Source: Alkalicaulis satelles
GTDB lineage: Bacteria > Pseudomonadota > Alphaproteobacteria > Caulobacterales > Maricaulaceae
DNA length: 64,000 nucleotides
NCBI RefSeq assembly: GCF_008630495.1
Contig: NZ_VWOJ01000002.1
Span: 573,001 to 637,000 of the forward strand
Direction of reading: 5' to 3'
A program made the position numbers and the translations under genes. The notes beneath the pieces are model-generated. The model saw nothing but the letters and a program-made list of their open reading frames with translations, had not been told where the DNA came from and made no database searches. Below, piece after piece: positions 49,782 to 59,492 of the stretch. Positions within the stretch are counted from its first letter, which is position 1. Every line of letters begins with the position of its first letter.

Positions 49782-52391
49782 CTACCAGCCCCAGCTGATC
49801 CCGGCCCGGCCGGCCACGGCGCCGGTGCGGCTGCCTGCGCCTATGCCCACATTGACGAACACATTCTCGCGCGCCCGCCCGATGGCGCCGAAACCGACGG
49901 CGCTGGAGCCGTCGAAATGGCCCAGATTGGCCGAGACCGAGAAGGTCTGGCCCGGCTGTATCACCTGCGCGCCGCCCAGCGCCAGCGACACCGCGATGCC
50001 GTCCGCCTGGGTGCGCAGGCGCCCGTCAGTGCGGCTGACACTATCTTCCAGCCCCTCGATTCGGGCGAACCAGGGTTCGATATCCATGGTCGCCAGATTG
50101 CCCATGGCGTCGGCGGTGACCATATAGGTGCGCCCGGTCTGGGCGGCGCGGCTGGCGGCCGAATTGATGCCGGCCAGGGTGTAGGTGTTCGACCCTGATC
50201 CGATGGCGACCTGGTTGTCGCGCGTGGCGGCGACGCCCTGACCGATGGCTATGGCGTTGTCGAACGCCGCTGACGCGCCCTGACCGACCGCTGTGCTGTT
50301 GGCCCCGCTGGCCGCAGCGCCCTGACCCAGCGCCGTCGCGTTGGCGCCGGAGGCCTGGCCCAGGGCCACGGAGAGATCGCCCGTGGCCTGCGCATTGCCG
50401 CCAATCGCGGTGGAGTGCTGGCCCGAGGCCTGGGCCTGGAAGCCGATGGCGGTGGACGGATCGCCCGTGGCCGATGCGCCCACGCCATAGGCGGTATCGC
50501 CATGGCCTGTGGCTTGCGACCCGTCACCGGCGGCCAGATTGGTGCTGTCGGTCACCGTCCCGCCGATGACATTGCCCTGCTGGATCGCGGCCAGCTGGTC
50601 GGATGCGGTTTGCAGCGCCCCTTGCAAAGCGGCCAGCTGGGCTTCCAGCGCCGCGATGCGCGCGTCCTGGGCCGGATCGCCGCTTCCGCCCGTCCCGCCG
50701 CCGCCGGCGCCCGTTGATTTCAGATCGGCGATATCGGCGGTGTTCTCCACCACCTGGGTGTTGAGCGCGCCGATGGCCCCGCCCACATTATCGTAGGGAT
50801 TGCCCATCACCACAAAGGACGGCCCGGTGAACAGCCCGGTTCCCGCATCAAAGGCCGCGCCGGCGCCCAGCGAGTCCGCCAGGCGCTGATTGGCCAGCTC
50901 TATGCCCGTGCTGTTACTGGAAATGGCGGCATTGGCGGCGAAAAGCTGCGCCCCTGTGACGGCTTCGTCACTGCTGGCGGACACATCGCCTTCGGCCACG
51001 CCCGAGAGCGTGCGCGCGCCGTCCGCGCCAGTGAAATCAACCGCCGCACCGCCAGTGGCGGCCGCTACGGTCACCACCGCATCGGCGCCCGCTTGCAGCA
51101 CCAGGCCGACGCTTCCGGTGGAAATCTGCCCCTGCAGGGCGGCGATCTCGCTTTCTGCTGTCGTCACCCGCCCGTCCAGCGCGCCGAGATCCGTGCCCAG
51201 AACGCCGAGCCCGTCCGTATTGGCTGTGATCCGGGCGTCGAGCGCATCGGTCAGGCCGGTCACCTGGCGCAGATTGACCGCGTCGGTGTCCTCCACCCCG
51301 TCCGCGACATGGATGAGATTGCGCTCATTGCCCAACGAGCCGATTGCGACCGTAAAGGCCCTGTCCGCCACGGCTTCAAAGCCGATGGCGGTGGCCCCTT
51401 CCGCGCTGGCGATCGAGCCGTAACCGAAGGCGCTGCTGCGATCGCCGCTGGCCTGGCTGAACGCGCCAAAGGCGCTGCCCTGAAGTCCGGAGGCGATATT
51501 GAAATACCCCACCGCGCTGCTCTGGAAGCCCTGCGCCTCATTGAAGCCGCCAAGGGCATGGCTTTCCTCGCCGCTGGCCGTGTTCGTATAGCCGACCGCG
51601 CTGCTGAAATTGGCGCCCGTGGTGTTTTCATAACCGAAAGCAACGCTGTTATCGCCACCCGCAGTGTTGAGAAATCCGAACGCGCTGGCGAAATCGCCTT
51701 CAGCCGTGCTGCCCACCCCGAAGGCGGACGAGGCTTCGCCTTCCGCGCGCACACCGGACCCGACAGCGGCTGAATAGCGGCCAAGGGCAAAGGTAAGCTC
51801 GGTTGCCGCATTGACCGCCGTGTTGCCGTTGCGGTCATACCAGCCACCGACCGCCAGCGCGCCATCTGCACCCGGATCGGTAATGCTGCGGAAGCCGAAA
51901 GCGCTGCTCTGAGCTCCGCTGGCGGTGTTGCCGGTTCCGACTGCAATGCTGGAATTGCCGCTAGCGGTGTTGCCCCACCCGAAGGCTGAAGCAAATCCAC
52001 CAGAGGCGGTGCTGTCGTTTCCGAACGCGCTACTTGTGAAGCCGCTGGCGATGTTGAGTCTACCGAACGCGCTACTGCCGCTGCCGCTGGCGATATTTGA
52101 AATGCCGAATGCGCTGCTACCGCCGCCGCTGGCGGTGTTGGACCTTCCGAAGGCACTGCTGCTGCCGCCGCTCGCCAGATTGAACTGGCCATAGGCGCTG
52201 GCGGTGGTCTGGCAGGCCGCATTTCCGGTTCCGTCCTGCTCGCCCGGCCCGGTCGTGCCATCAGGACATTCGCGAGGCGTCTGCCCGGCCGCCTCGGCCG
52301 CCAGCGCCAGCGGCAGGAGGGCTGTCGTGGTCAGCACGGCCCATTTGATCCGCCGCGCCTGGGCGCCCCGTGACTTGAAAACATTCGGCAT
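49782..52391 (-). CDS. Trimeric autotransporter adhesin (YadA-like)
   Basis: The 869-residue protein has an extended signal peptide (to about residue 36), a head made of 14-residue YadA-type repeats (SSAFG...N.ASG; about 65-350), a stalk with coiled-coil segments (about 380-560), a second head (about 630-740, VGQGA repeats) and the C-terminal membrane anchor of four strands (GIAVSLALGGAQV, ending GRAGISWGW with terminal Trp). Such proteins trimerise in the outer membrane and mediate attachment or autoaggregation. Pure Ser/Ala/Gly repeats at the start could change copy number. The AraC-type gene is divergent, 168 bp away. Confidence 0.9.
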   Translation of the reverse strand: MPNVFKSRGAQARRIKWAVLTTTALLPLALAAEAAGQTPRECPDGTTGPGEQDGTGNAACQTTASAYGQFNLASGGSSSAFGRSNTASGGGSSAFGISNIASGSGSSAFGRLNIASGFTSSAFGNDSTASGGFASAFGWGNTASGNSSIAVGTGNTASGAQSSAFGFRSITDPGADGALAVGGWYDRNGNTAVNAATELTFALGRYSAAVGSGVRAEGEASSAFGVGSTAEGDFASAFGFLNTAGGDNSVAFGYENTTGANFSSAVGYTNTASGEESHALGGFNEAQGFQSSAVGYFNIASGLQGSAFGAFSQASGDRSSAFGYGSIASAEGATAIGFEAVADRAFTVAIGSLGNERNLIHVADGVEDTDAVNLRQVTGLTDALDARITANTDGLGVLGTDLGALDGRVTTAESEIAALQGQISTGSVGLVLQAGADAVVTVAAATGGAAVDFTGADGARTLSGVAEGDVSASSDEAVTGAQLFAANAAISSNSTGIELANQRLADSLGAGAAFDAGTGLFTGPSFVVMGNPYDNVGGAIGALNTQVVENTADIADLKSTGAGGGGTGGSGDPAQDARIAALEAQLAALQGALQTASDQLAAIQQGNVIGGTVTDSTNLAAGDGSQATGHGDTAYGVGASATGDPSTAIGFQAQASGQHSTAIGGNAQATGDLSVALGQASGANATALGQGAAASGANSTAVGQGASAAFDNAIAIGQGVAATRDNQVAIGSGSNTYTLAGINSAASRAAQTGRTYMVTADAMGNLATMDIEPWFARIEGLEDSVSRTDGRLRTQADGIAVSLALGGAQVIQPGQTFSVSANLGHFDGSSAVGFGAIGRARENVFVNVGIGAGSRTGAVAGRAGISWGW
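51900..52200 (-). repeat. Tandem 42 bp repeats in the adhesin head
   Basis: At least seven consecutive copies of a roughly 42 bp unit encode the 14-residue head repeats (variations on GNTASG-x-x-SSAFG). Several copies share 70-90 percent of bases by eye, for example the units around GCTGCTGCCGCCGCCGCTGG. Such tracts can expand or contract by recombination. Confidence 0.75.
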
Positions 52392-52559
52392 GGTTCAGCT
52401 CCTGCTCGTGGCGCAGCGGACCGGCCGGGGGCCCCGCCGTTCTGGCAGACGGGCAAAGCTGCGCTGGCCGCAAAGGTGACGTTCCGCCTTTACGCTCTAT
52501 AATCAGGTCTTTGAGGCTAGCGGCTCGGGCGCATCGAGGCTTCGCCGGGAGCGACAAAC

Positions 52560-53546
52560 CTGCTTGACGCAAACGACAATCTGCCCGGCGGCTGGAGCTG
52601 GTCCAGCCAGGGTCTGGACAGCGCCGCGGCGCTGGCGGGCTGGCGCGCCACGCTGGCGCGCATGGCTCTGCCCATGCGGGTGGAGGCCGGGGCGGGGCCG
52701 TTCAGCGCCCGGCTGCGCCTGCGCCCGTTCGGCCCGATCACCCTGATTGACGTGTCCGGCTCGGCCCAGCGCCTGATCCGCGACCAGGCCCAGATCGATG
52801 CAGGCGCGCGCGGGGTGTGCTTCATCTCCACCATGACGCGCCATAGCGGCTGGCTGGAGGCCAATGGCGCGCGCCGGGGCGGCGAGACGGGCAAGGTCAC
52901 CTATGTGTCGGGCGACACGCCGTTCACGCTGGAGTTCGAGGCCGATTTCGCCTTTATCAGCGCCATGATCCCGGCTGAAGATATCGAAGCGCTCACGCCG
53001 CGCTATGCGCTGGCCCATGGCGGCGAGATCGCCCCGCCGGCCGGCCCGGCGGTGGCCGCCCTGCTCACCGCCATCAAGGCCCAGGACGGATCGGCCGCGT
53101 TGGAGAACCGGCTCTACACCCATTTCCTGGGCATGGCCGCGGCCAGTATTGATGCGGCGCTGGAGCCGCTGGCGGCGAGCCGCGCCGAGCGCGACCGGCT
53201 CTTGCTGGGGCGGATCAAGGCCGATCTGGCCTCACGCCTGGCCGATCCGGTGCGCGCCGACGGCGCGGCGCTGGCGGCGCGCTTCAACATCACCCGGCGC
53301 AAGCTGCAACGCCTGTTCCAGAGCGAGGACACCACGCTGACCGCCTGGGTGACGGAGCAGCGCCTGATACGCTGCGCGCGCGATCTGCGCGACCCGCGCT
53401 ATGGCTCGCGCTCGGTCACCGATATTGCGAGTTCATGGGGTTTTGCCGATATGGGCCATGTCTCGCGCGCCTTCAGAAAGCGCTTCGGCGTCAGCCCGAC
53501 GGTCTGGCGCCGCCAGGCCGCTCAGGAAACAAGCCCGGCGGCGTAA
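52560..53546 (+). CDS. AraC-family regulator with probable non-ATG start
   Basis: The C-terminal 110 residues carry two helix-turn-helix motifs of the AraC family (LAARFNITRRKLQRLF; VTDIASSWGFADMGHVSRAF). The N-terminal part matches the AraC-binding-like domain, whose usual start ALAGWRATLARM lies before the first in-frame ATG (52662). A CTG at 52560, eight bases after GGGAG, fits as true start; a stop at 52518 limits the frame. The gene is divergent from the adhesin and may control it. The start position is inferred. Confidence 0.75.
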   Translation: MLDANDNLPGGWSWSSQGLDSAAALAGWRATLARMALPMRVEAGAGPFSARLRLRPFGPITLIDVSGSAQRLIRDQAQIDAGARGVCFISTMTRHSGWLEANGARRGGETGKVTYVSGDTPFTLEFEADFAFISAMIPAEDIEALTPRYALAHGGEIAPPAGPAVAALLTAIKAQDGSAALENRLYTHFLGMAAASIDAALEPLAASRAERDRLLLGRIKADLASRLADPVRADGAALAARFNITRRKLQRLFQSEDTTLTAWVTEQRLIRCARDLRDPRYGSRSVTDIASSWGFADMGHVSRAFRKRFGVSPTVWRRQAAQETSPAA

Positions 53547-53561
53547 AGCGCCCGGGGCGGA

Positions 53562-54245
53562 TCACGCTCCCAGCCGCCCGTTCGCGCGGATATGCAGGCG
53601 AGGCGCGCCGGGATCTTCATTGTTCCAGACCGCATCGGCGGTTTGCGCAGGGTCCGCTTCGGCCTCATAGAGGCCGAAGGCCGGGCCATAGCGCTCGGCA
53701 TAGAGCCGATGAGCGCCATCCCCGTCGCGCGCGGCGGCGCGGGCTGCGGCGACGGCCTCGGACACGTCCACGAACACCACCGCCTCCCAGCATGGGCCAA
53801 GTTCGCGGCGCTGCAGGAAGCTGCCGTCCAGGATCAGGATCGCGCCGGGCGGCGCGGTCATCACCGGGGCGCTGACGGGGCGGTCGGCCTCCAGATCAAA
53901 GCTCTCCAGCCGGAAGCGGCCATCGCCTTGCGGCCCCAGCGGGTCGAGCAGAAGGCGGCGCAGGGCGTCCAGATCGCGCGCGTCCTCATAATAGCCCCGG
54001 GCCGAGAAGCGGCCCTGGCGGTAGCGGCGGGCGCGCGGATGGTGAAACCCGTCCAACCCGGCGCGAATCACCGGCCGGCCCAGCGCCTGGACCGCCGCGC
54101 CCAGCGCGTCCGCCAGCGTGGTCTTGCCCGCCGCCGTGCGCCCGTCCACCGCCACCCGGGCGGTATGGCCGGGCCGCAAACCCGCCAGCGCGCGGGCGAG
54201 GGCGTCAAGGGCGGGGGCTTGAGGGGTCATGGCGTCAGGGCTCAT
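53562..54245 (-). CDS. Uridine kinase-like P-loop NTPase
   Basis: The protein has about 227 residues from the ATG at 54245 (54230 is an alternative). The P-loop is VDGRTAAGKTTLADAL. GLDGFHHPRARRY holds the nucleoside-binding Asp, as in uridine kinases and related phosphoribulokinase-fold enzymes; ILILDGSFLQRREL and FVDVSEAVAAARAAARD follow. Substrate is uncertain: uridine/cytidine or a sugar. It is convergent with the AraC-type gene. Confidence 0.8.
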   Translation of the reverse strand: MSPDAMTPQAPALDALARALAGLRPGHTARVAVDGRTAAGKTTLADALGAAVQALGRPVIRAGLDGFHHPRARRYRQGRFSARGYYEDARDLDALRRLLLDPLGPQGDGRFRLESFDLEADRPVSAPVMTAPPGAILILDGSFLQRRELGPCWEAVVFVDVSEAVAAARAAARDGDGAHRLYAERYGPAFGLYEAEADPAQTADAVWNNEDPGAPRLHIRANGRLGA

Positions 54246-54367
54246 GGGGTCAGGACCGGGCGGCGGCGGGCATTCACCCGTTAATGTCAAACGAAACGCA
54301 TTTCATTTTACTCAAAGTCCGGAATGGCGCGCCGGTTTGACACAAAAGCCGGTGATCCACGCCCATG

Positions 54368-54402
54368 AAAAAACCCCGGCGGAGCGATCCGCCGGGGGTT
54401 TT
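54368..54402 (-). terminator. Intrinsic terminator of acnA
   Basis: Read on the minus strand, CCCCCGGCGGA, loop TCGC, TCCGCCGGGG and a run of six T form a strong terminator 24 bp past the acnA stop codon. The plus strand also ends in TTTT, so it may act in both directions. Confidence 0.9.
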
Positions 54403-54425
54403 GTCTGCCGGGCGGCTGAAGCGCC

Positions 54426-57104
54426 TTACGCCGCGGCGCGCTGGCGCAGGACGTAGTGCAGGATGCCGCCGTTTTTGAAGTAATCCAGCTCGTTCTCGGT
54501 ATCGATCCGCGCTTTGAGGCGTGTGGTCTTCTCCGAACCGTCCGCAAACGTGATCGAAGCGGTCACCTCGCCGCCGGGGGTCAGGGCGCCGACGCCGTCC
54601 AGCGAGACGGTCTCCGCGCCGGTCAGGCCCAGCGAGGACCAGCTCTCGCCGTTCTGGAACACCAGCGGCAGCACGCCCATGCCGATCAGGTTGGAGCGGT
54701 GGATGCGCTCGAAGCTCTCGGCGATCACGGCCTTGACGCCCAGAAGGCGCGTGCCCTTGGCCGCCCAGTCGCGTGAGGAGCCGGTGCCGTATTCCTTGCC
54801 GCCGAAAATGACCAGGTCCACGCCCTCGCCCTGATAGGCCATGGCCGCGTCATAAATGGCCATCTGGCGCCCGGAGGGCTGGTGCACGGTCACGCCGCCC
54901 TCCACGCCGGGCACCATCTGGTTCTTGATGCGGATATTGGCGAAGGTGCCGCGCATCATCACGTCGTGATTGCCCCGGCGCGCGCCGTAGGAGTTGAAGT
55001 CCAGCGGCTTGACGCCGTGCTCCTGCAGATAGAGGCCTGCCGGGCTGTCGGCCTTGATCGAGCCGGCCGGGGAGATGTGGTCGGTGGTGATGGAATCGCC
55101 GAACAGGCCGAGAATGCGCGCATTGGCGACCTCGCCCGGGGCGGTGACATCGGTGGACATCCCCTCGAAGAAGGGCGGGTTGGCCACATAGGTGCTGGAC
55201 GGCCAGTCATAGGTCAGCCCGCCGGCGGTCTCCACCGCCTGCCAGGTCTCGTCGCCCTTGAACACGTCGGCATAGCGGCTGGCGAACATCTCCGGCGTCA
55301 CGGCCTGGCGCACCACATCGGCGATCTCCGCCGAGCTCGGCCATATGTCCTTGAGATAGACCGGCTCGTTATTGCCGTCATAGCCGACCGGGTCTTGCGT
55401 CAGATTGATGTTCATGGTGCCCGCAATCGCATAGGCCACCACCAGAGGCGGGCTGGCCAGATAATTGGCGCGCACATCCGGGCTCACCCGGCCTTCGAAA
55501 TTGCGGTTGCCCGACAGCACCGAGGCCGCCACCAGATCGCCGTCCTTGACTGCTTTCGAGATCGGCTCGGGCAGCGGGCCGGAATTGCCGATGCAGGTGG
55601 TGCAGCCATAGCCCACCAGATTGAAGCCCATGGCGTCGAGATCGTCCTGCAGGCCGGCGCGGGCGAGATAATCGGTCACCACCTGGGAGCCCGGCGCCAG
55701 CGAGGTCTTCACCCACGGCTTGACGGTCAGGCCGCGCTTGCGCGCATTGCGCGCCACCAGGCCCGCGCCCAGCATCACCGACGGGTTGGAGGTGTTGGTG
55801 CACGAGGTGATCGCCGCGATCACCACATCGCCATGACCGATGGAGTAATCGCCGCCCTCGACCTTGACCCGGCGCGCGCCGTCCTCGGCCTTGCCGAACT
55901 CGCCCGCCAGCGCCGAGGCGAAGGCGTCTGACGCATCGGCCAGCGCCACCCGGTCCTGGGGCCGTTTGGGCCCGGCCAGAGAGGGGACCACGCTGGCCAG
56001 ATCGAGATGAAGGGTATCGGTATAGACCGGATCGTCCTGGCGCTCGGGCCGGAACATGCCCTGGGCCTTGGAATAGGCCTCCACCAGCGCCACCCGGCCG
56101 GCCTCGCGGCCCGTGGCGGTGAGGTATTCCAGCGTCTCGTTGTCCACGGGGAAGAAGCCGCAGGTCGCGCCATACTCAGGGGCCATGTTGGCGATGGTGG
56201 CCGCATCCTCCAGCGACAGGCTGTCGAGGCCCGCGCCGTAGAATTCCACGAACTTGCCCACCACGCCCTTCTTGCGCAGCATCTGGGTGACGGTCAGCAC
56301 CAGATCGGTGGCGGTGGCGCCTTCGGGCAGCTTGCCGGTGAGCTTGAAGCCGATCACTTCGGGGATCAGCATGGAGACCGGCTGGCCCAGCATGGCCGCT
56401 TCGGCCTCGATGCCGCCCACGCCCCAGCCCAGCACCGCCAGGCCGTTGATCATGGTGGTGTGGCTGTCAGTGCCCACCAGCGTGTCGGGGAAGGCGTAGG
56501 TGACGCCGTCCTCATCCTTGGTCCAGACCGTCTGGGCGAGATATTCCAGATTGACCTGGTGGCAGATGCCGGTGCCCGGCGGCACCACGCGGAAATTGTC
56601 GAACGCGCTGGCGCCCCATTTGAGGAATTTGTAGCGTTCGCCATTGCGCTCGTATTCGCGGTCCACATTGCGCTGGAAGCTGTCGGCGCCGCCGAAATAA
56701 TCCACCATCACCGAGTGGTCGATGACCAGATCGACCGGCACCAGCGGGTTGACGCTCTTGGGATCGCCGCCCAGGGCCGTGGTGGCGTCGCGCATGGCGG
56801 CCAGATCGACCACGGCGGGCACGCCGGTGAAGTCCTGCATCAGCACGCGTGCAGGCCGGTACTGGATTTCGTGATCGGACTTGCCGCTCTTCACCCAGGC
56901 CGCCAGCGCCTCGATATCGGCTTTGGTCACCGTGCGTCCGTCTTCAAAGCGCAGCAGGTTTTCCAGCAGCACTTTGAGCGTATAGGGCAGCTTCGAGACC
57001 CCCTGAAGCCCGTTGGCCTCGGCCTGTTTCAGGTCGAAATAGACATAGGTCTTGCCCGCAACGGTCATTTCGCGCCGGCATTTGAAGCTGTCCAGTGAAG
57101 CCAT
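54426..57104 (-). CDS. acnA: Aconitate hydratase A
   Basis: The ATG at 57104, eight bases after GAAGGA, gives 892 residues. The TCA cycle enzyme interconverts citrate and isocitrate through a [4Fe-4S] cluster. Cluster ligands are Cys in [12 protein letters not shown] and the pair in [12 protein letters not shown]. Substrate motifs include [13 protein letters not shown] and the swivel domain's [14 protein letters not shown]. It is the AcnA/IRP1 type. sucC-sucD lie about 4-8 kb away, so several TCA genes are clustered, separated by the HEPN island and ccmAB. Confidence 0.97.
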   Translation of the reverse strand: MASLDSFKCRREMTVAGKTYVYFDLKQAEANGLQGVSKLPYTLKVLLENLLRFEDGRTVTKADIEALAAWVKSGKSDHEIQYRPARVLMQDFTGVPAVVDLAAMRDATTALGGDPKSVNPLVPVDLVIDHSVMVDYFGGADSFQRNVDREYERNGERYKFLKWGASAFDNFRVVPPGTGICHQVNLEYLAQTVWTKDEDGVTYAFPDTLVGTDSHTTMINGLAVLGWGVGGIEAEAAMLGQPVSMLIPEVIGFKLTGKLPEGATATDLVLTVTQMLRKKGVVGKFVEFYGAGLDSLSLEDAATIANMAPEYGATCGFFPVDNETLEYLTATGREAGRVALVEAYSKAQGMFRPERQDDPVYTDTLHLDLASVVPSLAGPKRPQDRVALADASDAFASALAGEFGKAEDGARRVKVEGGDYSIGHGDVVIAAITSCTNTSNPSVMLGAGLVARNARKRGLTVKPWVKTSLAPGSQVVTDYLARAGLQDDLDAMGFNLVGYGCTTCIGNSGPLPEPISKAVKDGDLVAASVLSGNRNFEGRVSPDVRANYLASPPLVVAYAIAGTMNINLTQDPVGYDGNNEPVYLKDIWPSSAEIADVVRQAVTPEMFASRYADVFKGDETWQAVETAGGLTYDWPSSTYVANPPFFEGMSTDVTAPGEVANARILGLFGDSITTDHISPAGSIKADSPAGLYLQEHGVKPLDFNSYGARRGNHDVMMRGTFANIRIKNQMVPGVEGGVTVHQPSGRQMAIYDAAMAYQGEGVDLVIFGGKEYGTGSSRDWAAKGTRLLGVKAVIAESFERIHRSNLIGMGVLPLVFQNGESWSSLGLTGAETVSLDGVGALTPGGEVTASITFADGSEKTTRLKARIDTENELDYFKNGGILHYVLRQRAAA

Positions 57105-57269
57105 GGGGGTCATCCTTCGTGGTGTGGCTGCGGCGGCGCGCGGAATACCGCAGCGCAGCACGCAATGAGGGTCGCGCGCCTTTTAGCGCCCCTAGGCCCG
57201 CCCTGCAATGCGACTGGGCGTGCATCACCGCAGACGGAAGCGCGACACAGCCGCAAATAGGTCTCGATA

Positions 57270-58850
57270 TAGCCGCGTTAGGGCGCACTCATCTTATTTG
57301 CGGGTCTAGCTGGCTCTTGAATCACAATAGAATCTTTATCGTGTTGAGCGGCGTTTTGCTTTCGCTGGAATTCTTCCGTATGCATTGCCAAGCACAGAAG
57401 AATTAAAGCCTCGCGAGCTTTCACCAGCATTTGAAGAGCATACTTTTGAAGGGCATCCAAATTTATGTATGAAAGTGTTTCGTCGCCTAGCACCGTTGAT
57501 TCATCAGCCGTGACCGATAAGAATCGATGTTCGATTTGGTTTCGAATTCGGTCAAGGGTTTCCCCGTCTGGATCGGCAATGCCATTGAAATCTTTATCGA
57601 AGAGGTCTTTAGAAAGGAAAAAGAGTCCCCGGAGGGGCCAATTATTGTTTCCGTAAAATGCAGCTCTTATCGGCTTGTTTTCGTCTAATTTATCGTACCA
57701 TACTTTTCTGAAATTTACCCTCTTAATATTTGCTTCACAATTGAAATAGTCATTGATAAATACAGCAATTTTATCAAAAATTGCGTATGAATCACAGAGA
57801 GAAGATTTAAATTTCTCAATACTGTGTCCATAAATAGTATCATCAAACGGGTCAAACAAATTAACTGGTGTGTGATCAAAACCTTTATAATTAATGCCCT
57901 CATATAAATTCCGTCGCGCGTATGCATAGTCGGATTTTAATTGATTGTACATATTAACATATCGGAGTGAATTAGTGCGGATATTATACGTGTGAGGAGG
58001 CAAATGCATCCAGTCTTCCCGTTCAAAATTGTCTATGCCAAAAATATTCAATGGATCAATATGAAGCTTTTCTTTTTCGCACCAATTATAATAATTTTTA
58101 TCTGTTGATTTAAATTTTGATTTTCTTGGTTTATTTTTCTTTCCATCCAAAAAGTTACGAACTTCTTTTAGGTGCTTTACGAATATTGGGTGCGCTTCCT
58201 CTTTCTGTCCGCTGTCCCAAATAGCTTCGTCAGATATTGCTAGTGTCAAATGATGTCGGGCCAGCTCTGCTATTCGAATTTTATCTTGAATATCAGGTAA
58301 ATGCTTTGCAAGATATATGAGACCGAAACCCCGATTTCCGAGCGCCGCGGCAAACTCCGGCACCTCAGCAATCACTTCTCCCCACGCGTTGATCGCAGCG
58401 ATTGGGCGACCGAGTGTGTTCATAATATTAGCGAAGTTTGTTCGTGTTTGCTGTTGACGAGTCACAGAGAGTTCATTGAATGTCGGCGAATTTAGAATTC
58501 GCCTTAGACAAAAAACCTGGTTTACATATTCCGGCTGATGCCAGCTCCATTGTGTTTTTGATGATAGCTTCAGCCTGGCAATAGCTGACCAACAATTTGA
58601 TTCATAATAATATAGCTCGAGGGCGACTTTGTCCGGGGCGCGAAATGAAAGGGCGTTGCAGCGTCGGATTGCGCCATACAGTGCAATAAGGTTGCCGTCA
58701 CGATCGGCTGTATCGACCGCGAGTGCAATGCGTTGCAGCCATGGCTCAGTGCTCAACTTGTTAAGGCCTCATGATCTTACATAGATAACGTGAAATGATT
58801 CATCAGAAGTAGACTATCGGGCACCGAACGCACTTGGCAACAACGTGCTC
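57270..58850. other. AT-rich island between acnA and ccmA
   Basis: Within a background of about two-thirds GC, this 1.6 kb is strongly AT-rich, with long A/T runs. It holds a single gene (57278-58756). Composition changes sharply at both ends, at about 57290 and 58830. No integrase, direct repeat or tRNA gene was seen at the borders. Recent acquisition is the simplest reading. Confidence 0.75.
57278..58756 (-). CDS. LA2681-type HEPN domain protein
   Basis: The 492-residue protein, with a TTG start at 58756 (GAGG lies ten bases before), has N-terminal TPR-like helices (about 105-155, NIMNTLGRPIAAINAWGEV and RGFGLIYLAKHL) and a C-terminal HEPN domain of the LA2681 type. The HEPN signature R-x4-H is RNQIEH (405-410). 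HEPN domains of this kind are often metal-independent RNases in defence or stress systems. Codon use is AT-rich, unlike all neighbours. No partner gene (MNT antitoxin, CARF or similar) is adjacent, so it may act alone. Confidence 0.8.
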   Translation of the reverse strand: MSTEPWLQRIALAVDTADRDGNLIALYGAIRRCNALSFRAPDKVALELYYYESNCWSAIARLKLSSKTQWSWHQPEYVNQVFCLRRILNSPTFNELSVTRQQQTRTNFANIMNTLGRPIAAINAWGEVIAEVPEFAAALGNRGFGLIYLAKHLPDIQDKIRIAELARHHLTLAISDEAIWDSGQKEEAHPIFVKHLKEVRNFLDGKKNKPRKSKFKSTDKNYYNWCEKEKLHIDPLNIFGIDNFEREDWMHLPPHTYNIRTNSLRYVNMYNQLKSDYAYARRNLYEGINYKGFDHTPVNLFDPFDDTIYGHSIEKFKSSLCDSYAIFDKIAVFINDYFNCEANIKRVNFRKVWYDKLDENKPIRAAFYGNNNWPLRGLFFLSKDLFDKDFNGIADPDGETLDRIRNQIEHRFLSVTADESTVLGDETLSYINLDALQKYALQMLVKAREALILLCLAMHTEEFQRKQNAAQHDKDSIVIQEPARPANKMSAP

Positions 58851-58889
58851 TTGGACACGAGAGCCGTAGCGCATTATCGCTTCCCTGCA

Positions 58890-59492
58890 ATGACCCACTA
58901 CGATGCAGTTCTTTCATGCACAAACCTGACCCTGGAGCGCGGGGACCGGGTGCTGGTGCGCGATATCTCGCTGGCGCTGGAACCGGGGCAGGCGCTGGTG
59001 CTGACCGGGCCCAATGGCGCGGGCAAGACCACGCTCCTGCGCGCGCTGGCCGGGCTGTTGCGCCCGGCGGCCGGCGAGATTGCGCTGGAGCCCGGCCCTG
59101 CGGGCTGGCTGGGCCATGCCGAGGGGCTGAAACCGGCCGAAACCGTGCGTCAGGCGCTGGATTTCTGGGCTGCGCTGTCTGATCAGCCCCGCGACGCGGT
59201 GGAGGGTGTGATGCGCGCTCTGGCGCTGGGCCATCTGGCGCGCCGGCCCTGCGGGGCCCTGTCGGCGGGCCAGAAACGGCGCGCTGGCCTCGCCCGCCTC
59301 GCCCTGTCGGGCCGGGCGGTGTGGCTGATGGATGAGCCGTCTGCGCCGCTGGACGCCGCCGGGCGCGAGCGCCTGTCCCGGCTGGCGCAGGCCCACCGTG
59401 CGCGCGGCGGGATCATCCTGGCCGCCACCCATGCCGATCTGGGCTGGCCGGACGTGCAGCGCCTGGATCTGGGTGCGGAGGCGGCGGCGTGA
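58890..59492 (+). CDS. ccmA: Heme exporter ATP-binding protein CcmA
   Basis: The ATG at 58890 gives 200 residues. CcmA is the ATPase of the CcmABCD complex in cytochrome c maturation, used to release holo-CcmE. Walker A is LTGPNGAGKTTLL, the signature LSAGQKRRAGLARL, Walker B VWLMDEPSAPLD and the switch His in AATHADLG. It overlaps ccmB by 4 bp. The region before it belongs to the edge of the AT-rich island, so its native promoter may have been displaced. Confidence 0.93.
   Translation: MTHYDAVLSCTNLTLERGDRVLVRDISLALEPGQALVLTGPNGAGKTTLLRALAGLLRPAAGEIALEPGPAGWLGHAEGLKPAETVRQALDFWAALSDQPRDAVEGVMRALALGHLARRPCGALSAGQKRRAGLARLALSGRAVWLMDEPSAPLDAAGRERLSRLAQAHRARGGIILAATHADLGWPDVQRLDLGAEAAA

Noticed and set aside
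49782-52391. CRISPR array or minisatellite in the adhesin region
   Set aside because: The tandem units encode the 14-residue YadA head repeat in frame, with no spacers and no cas genes.
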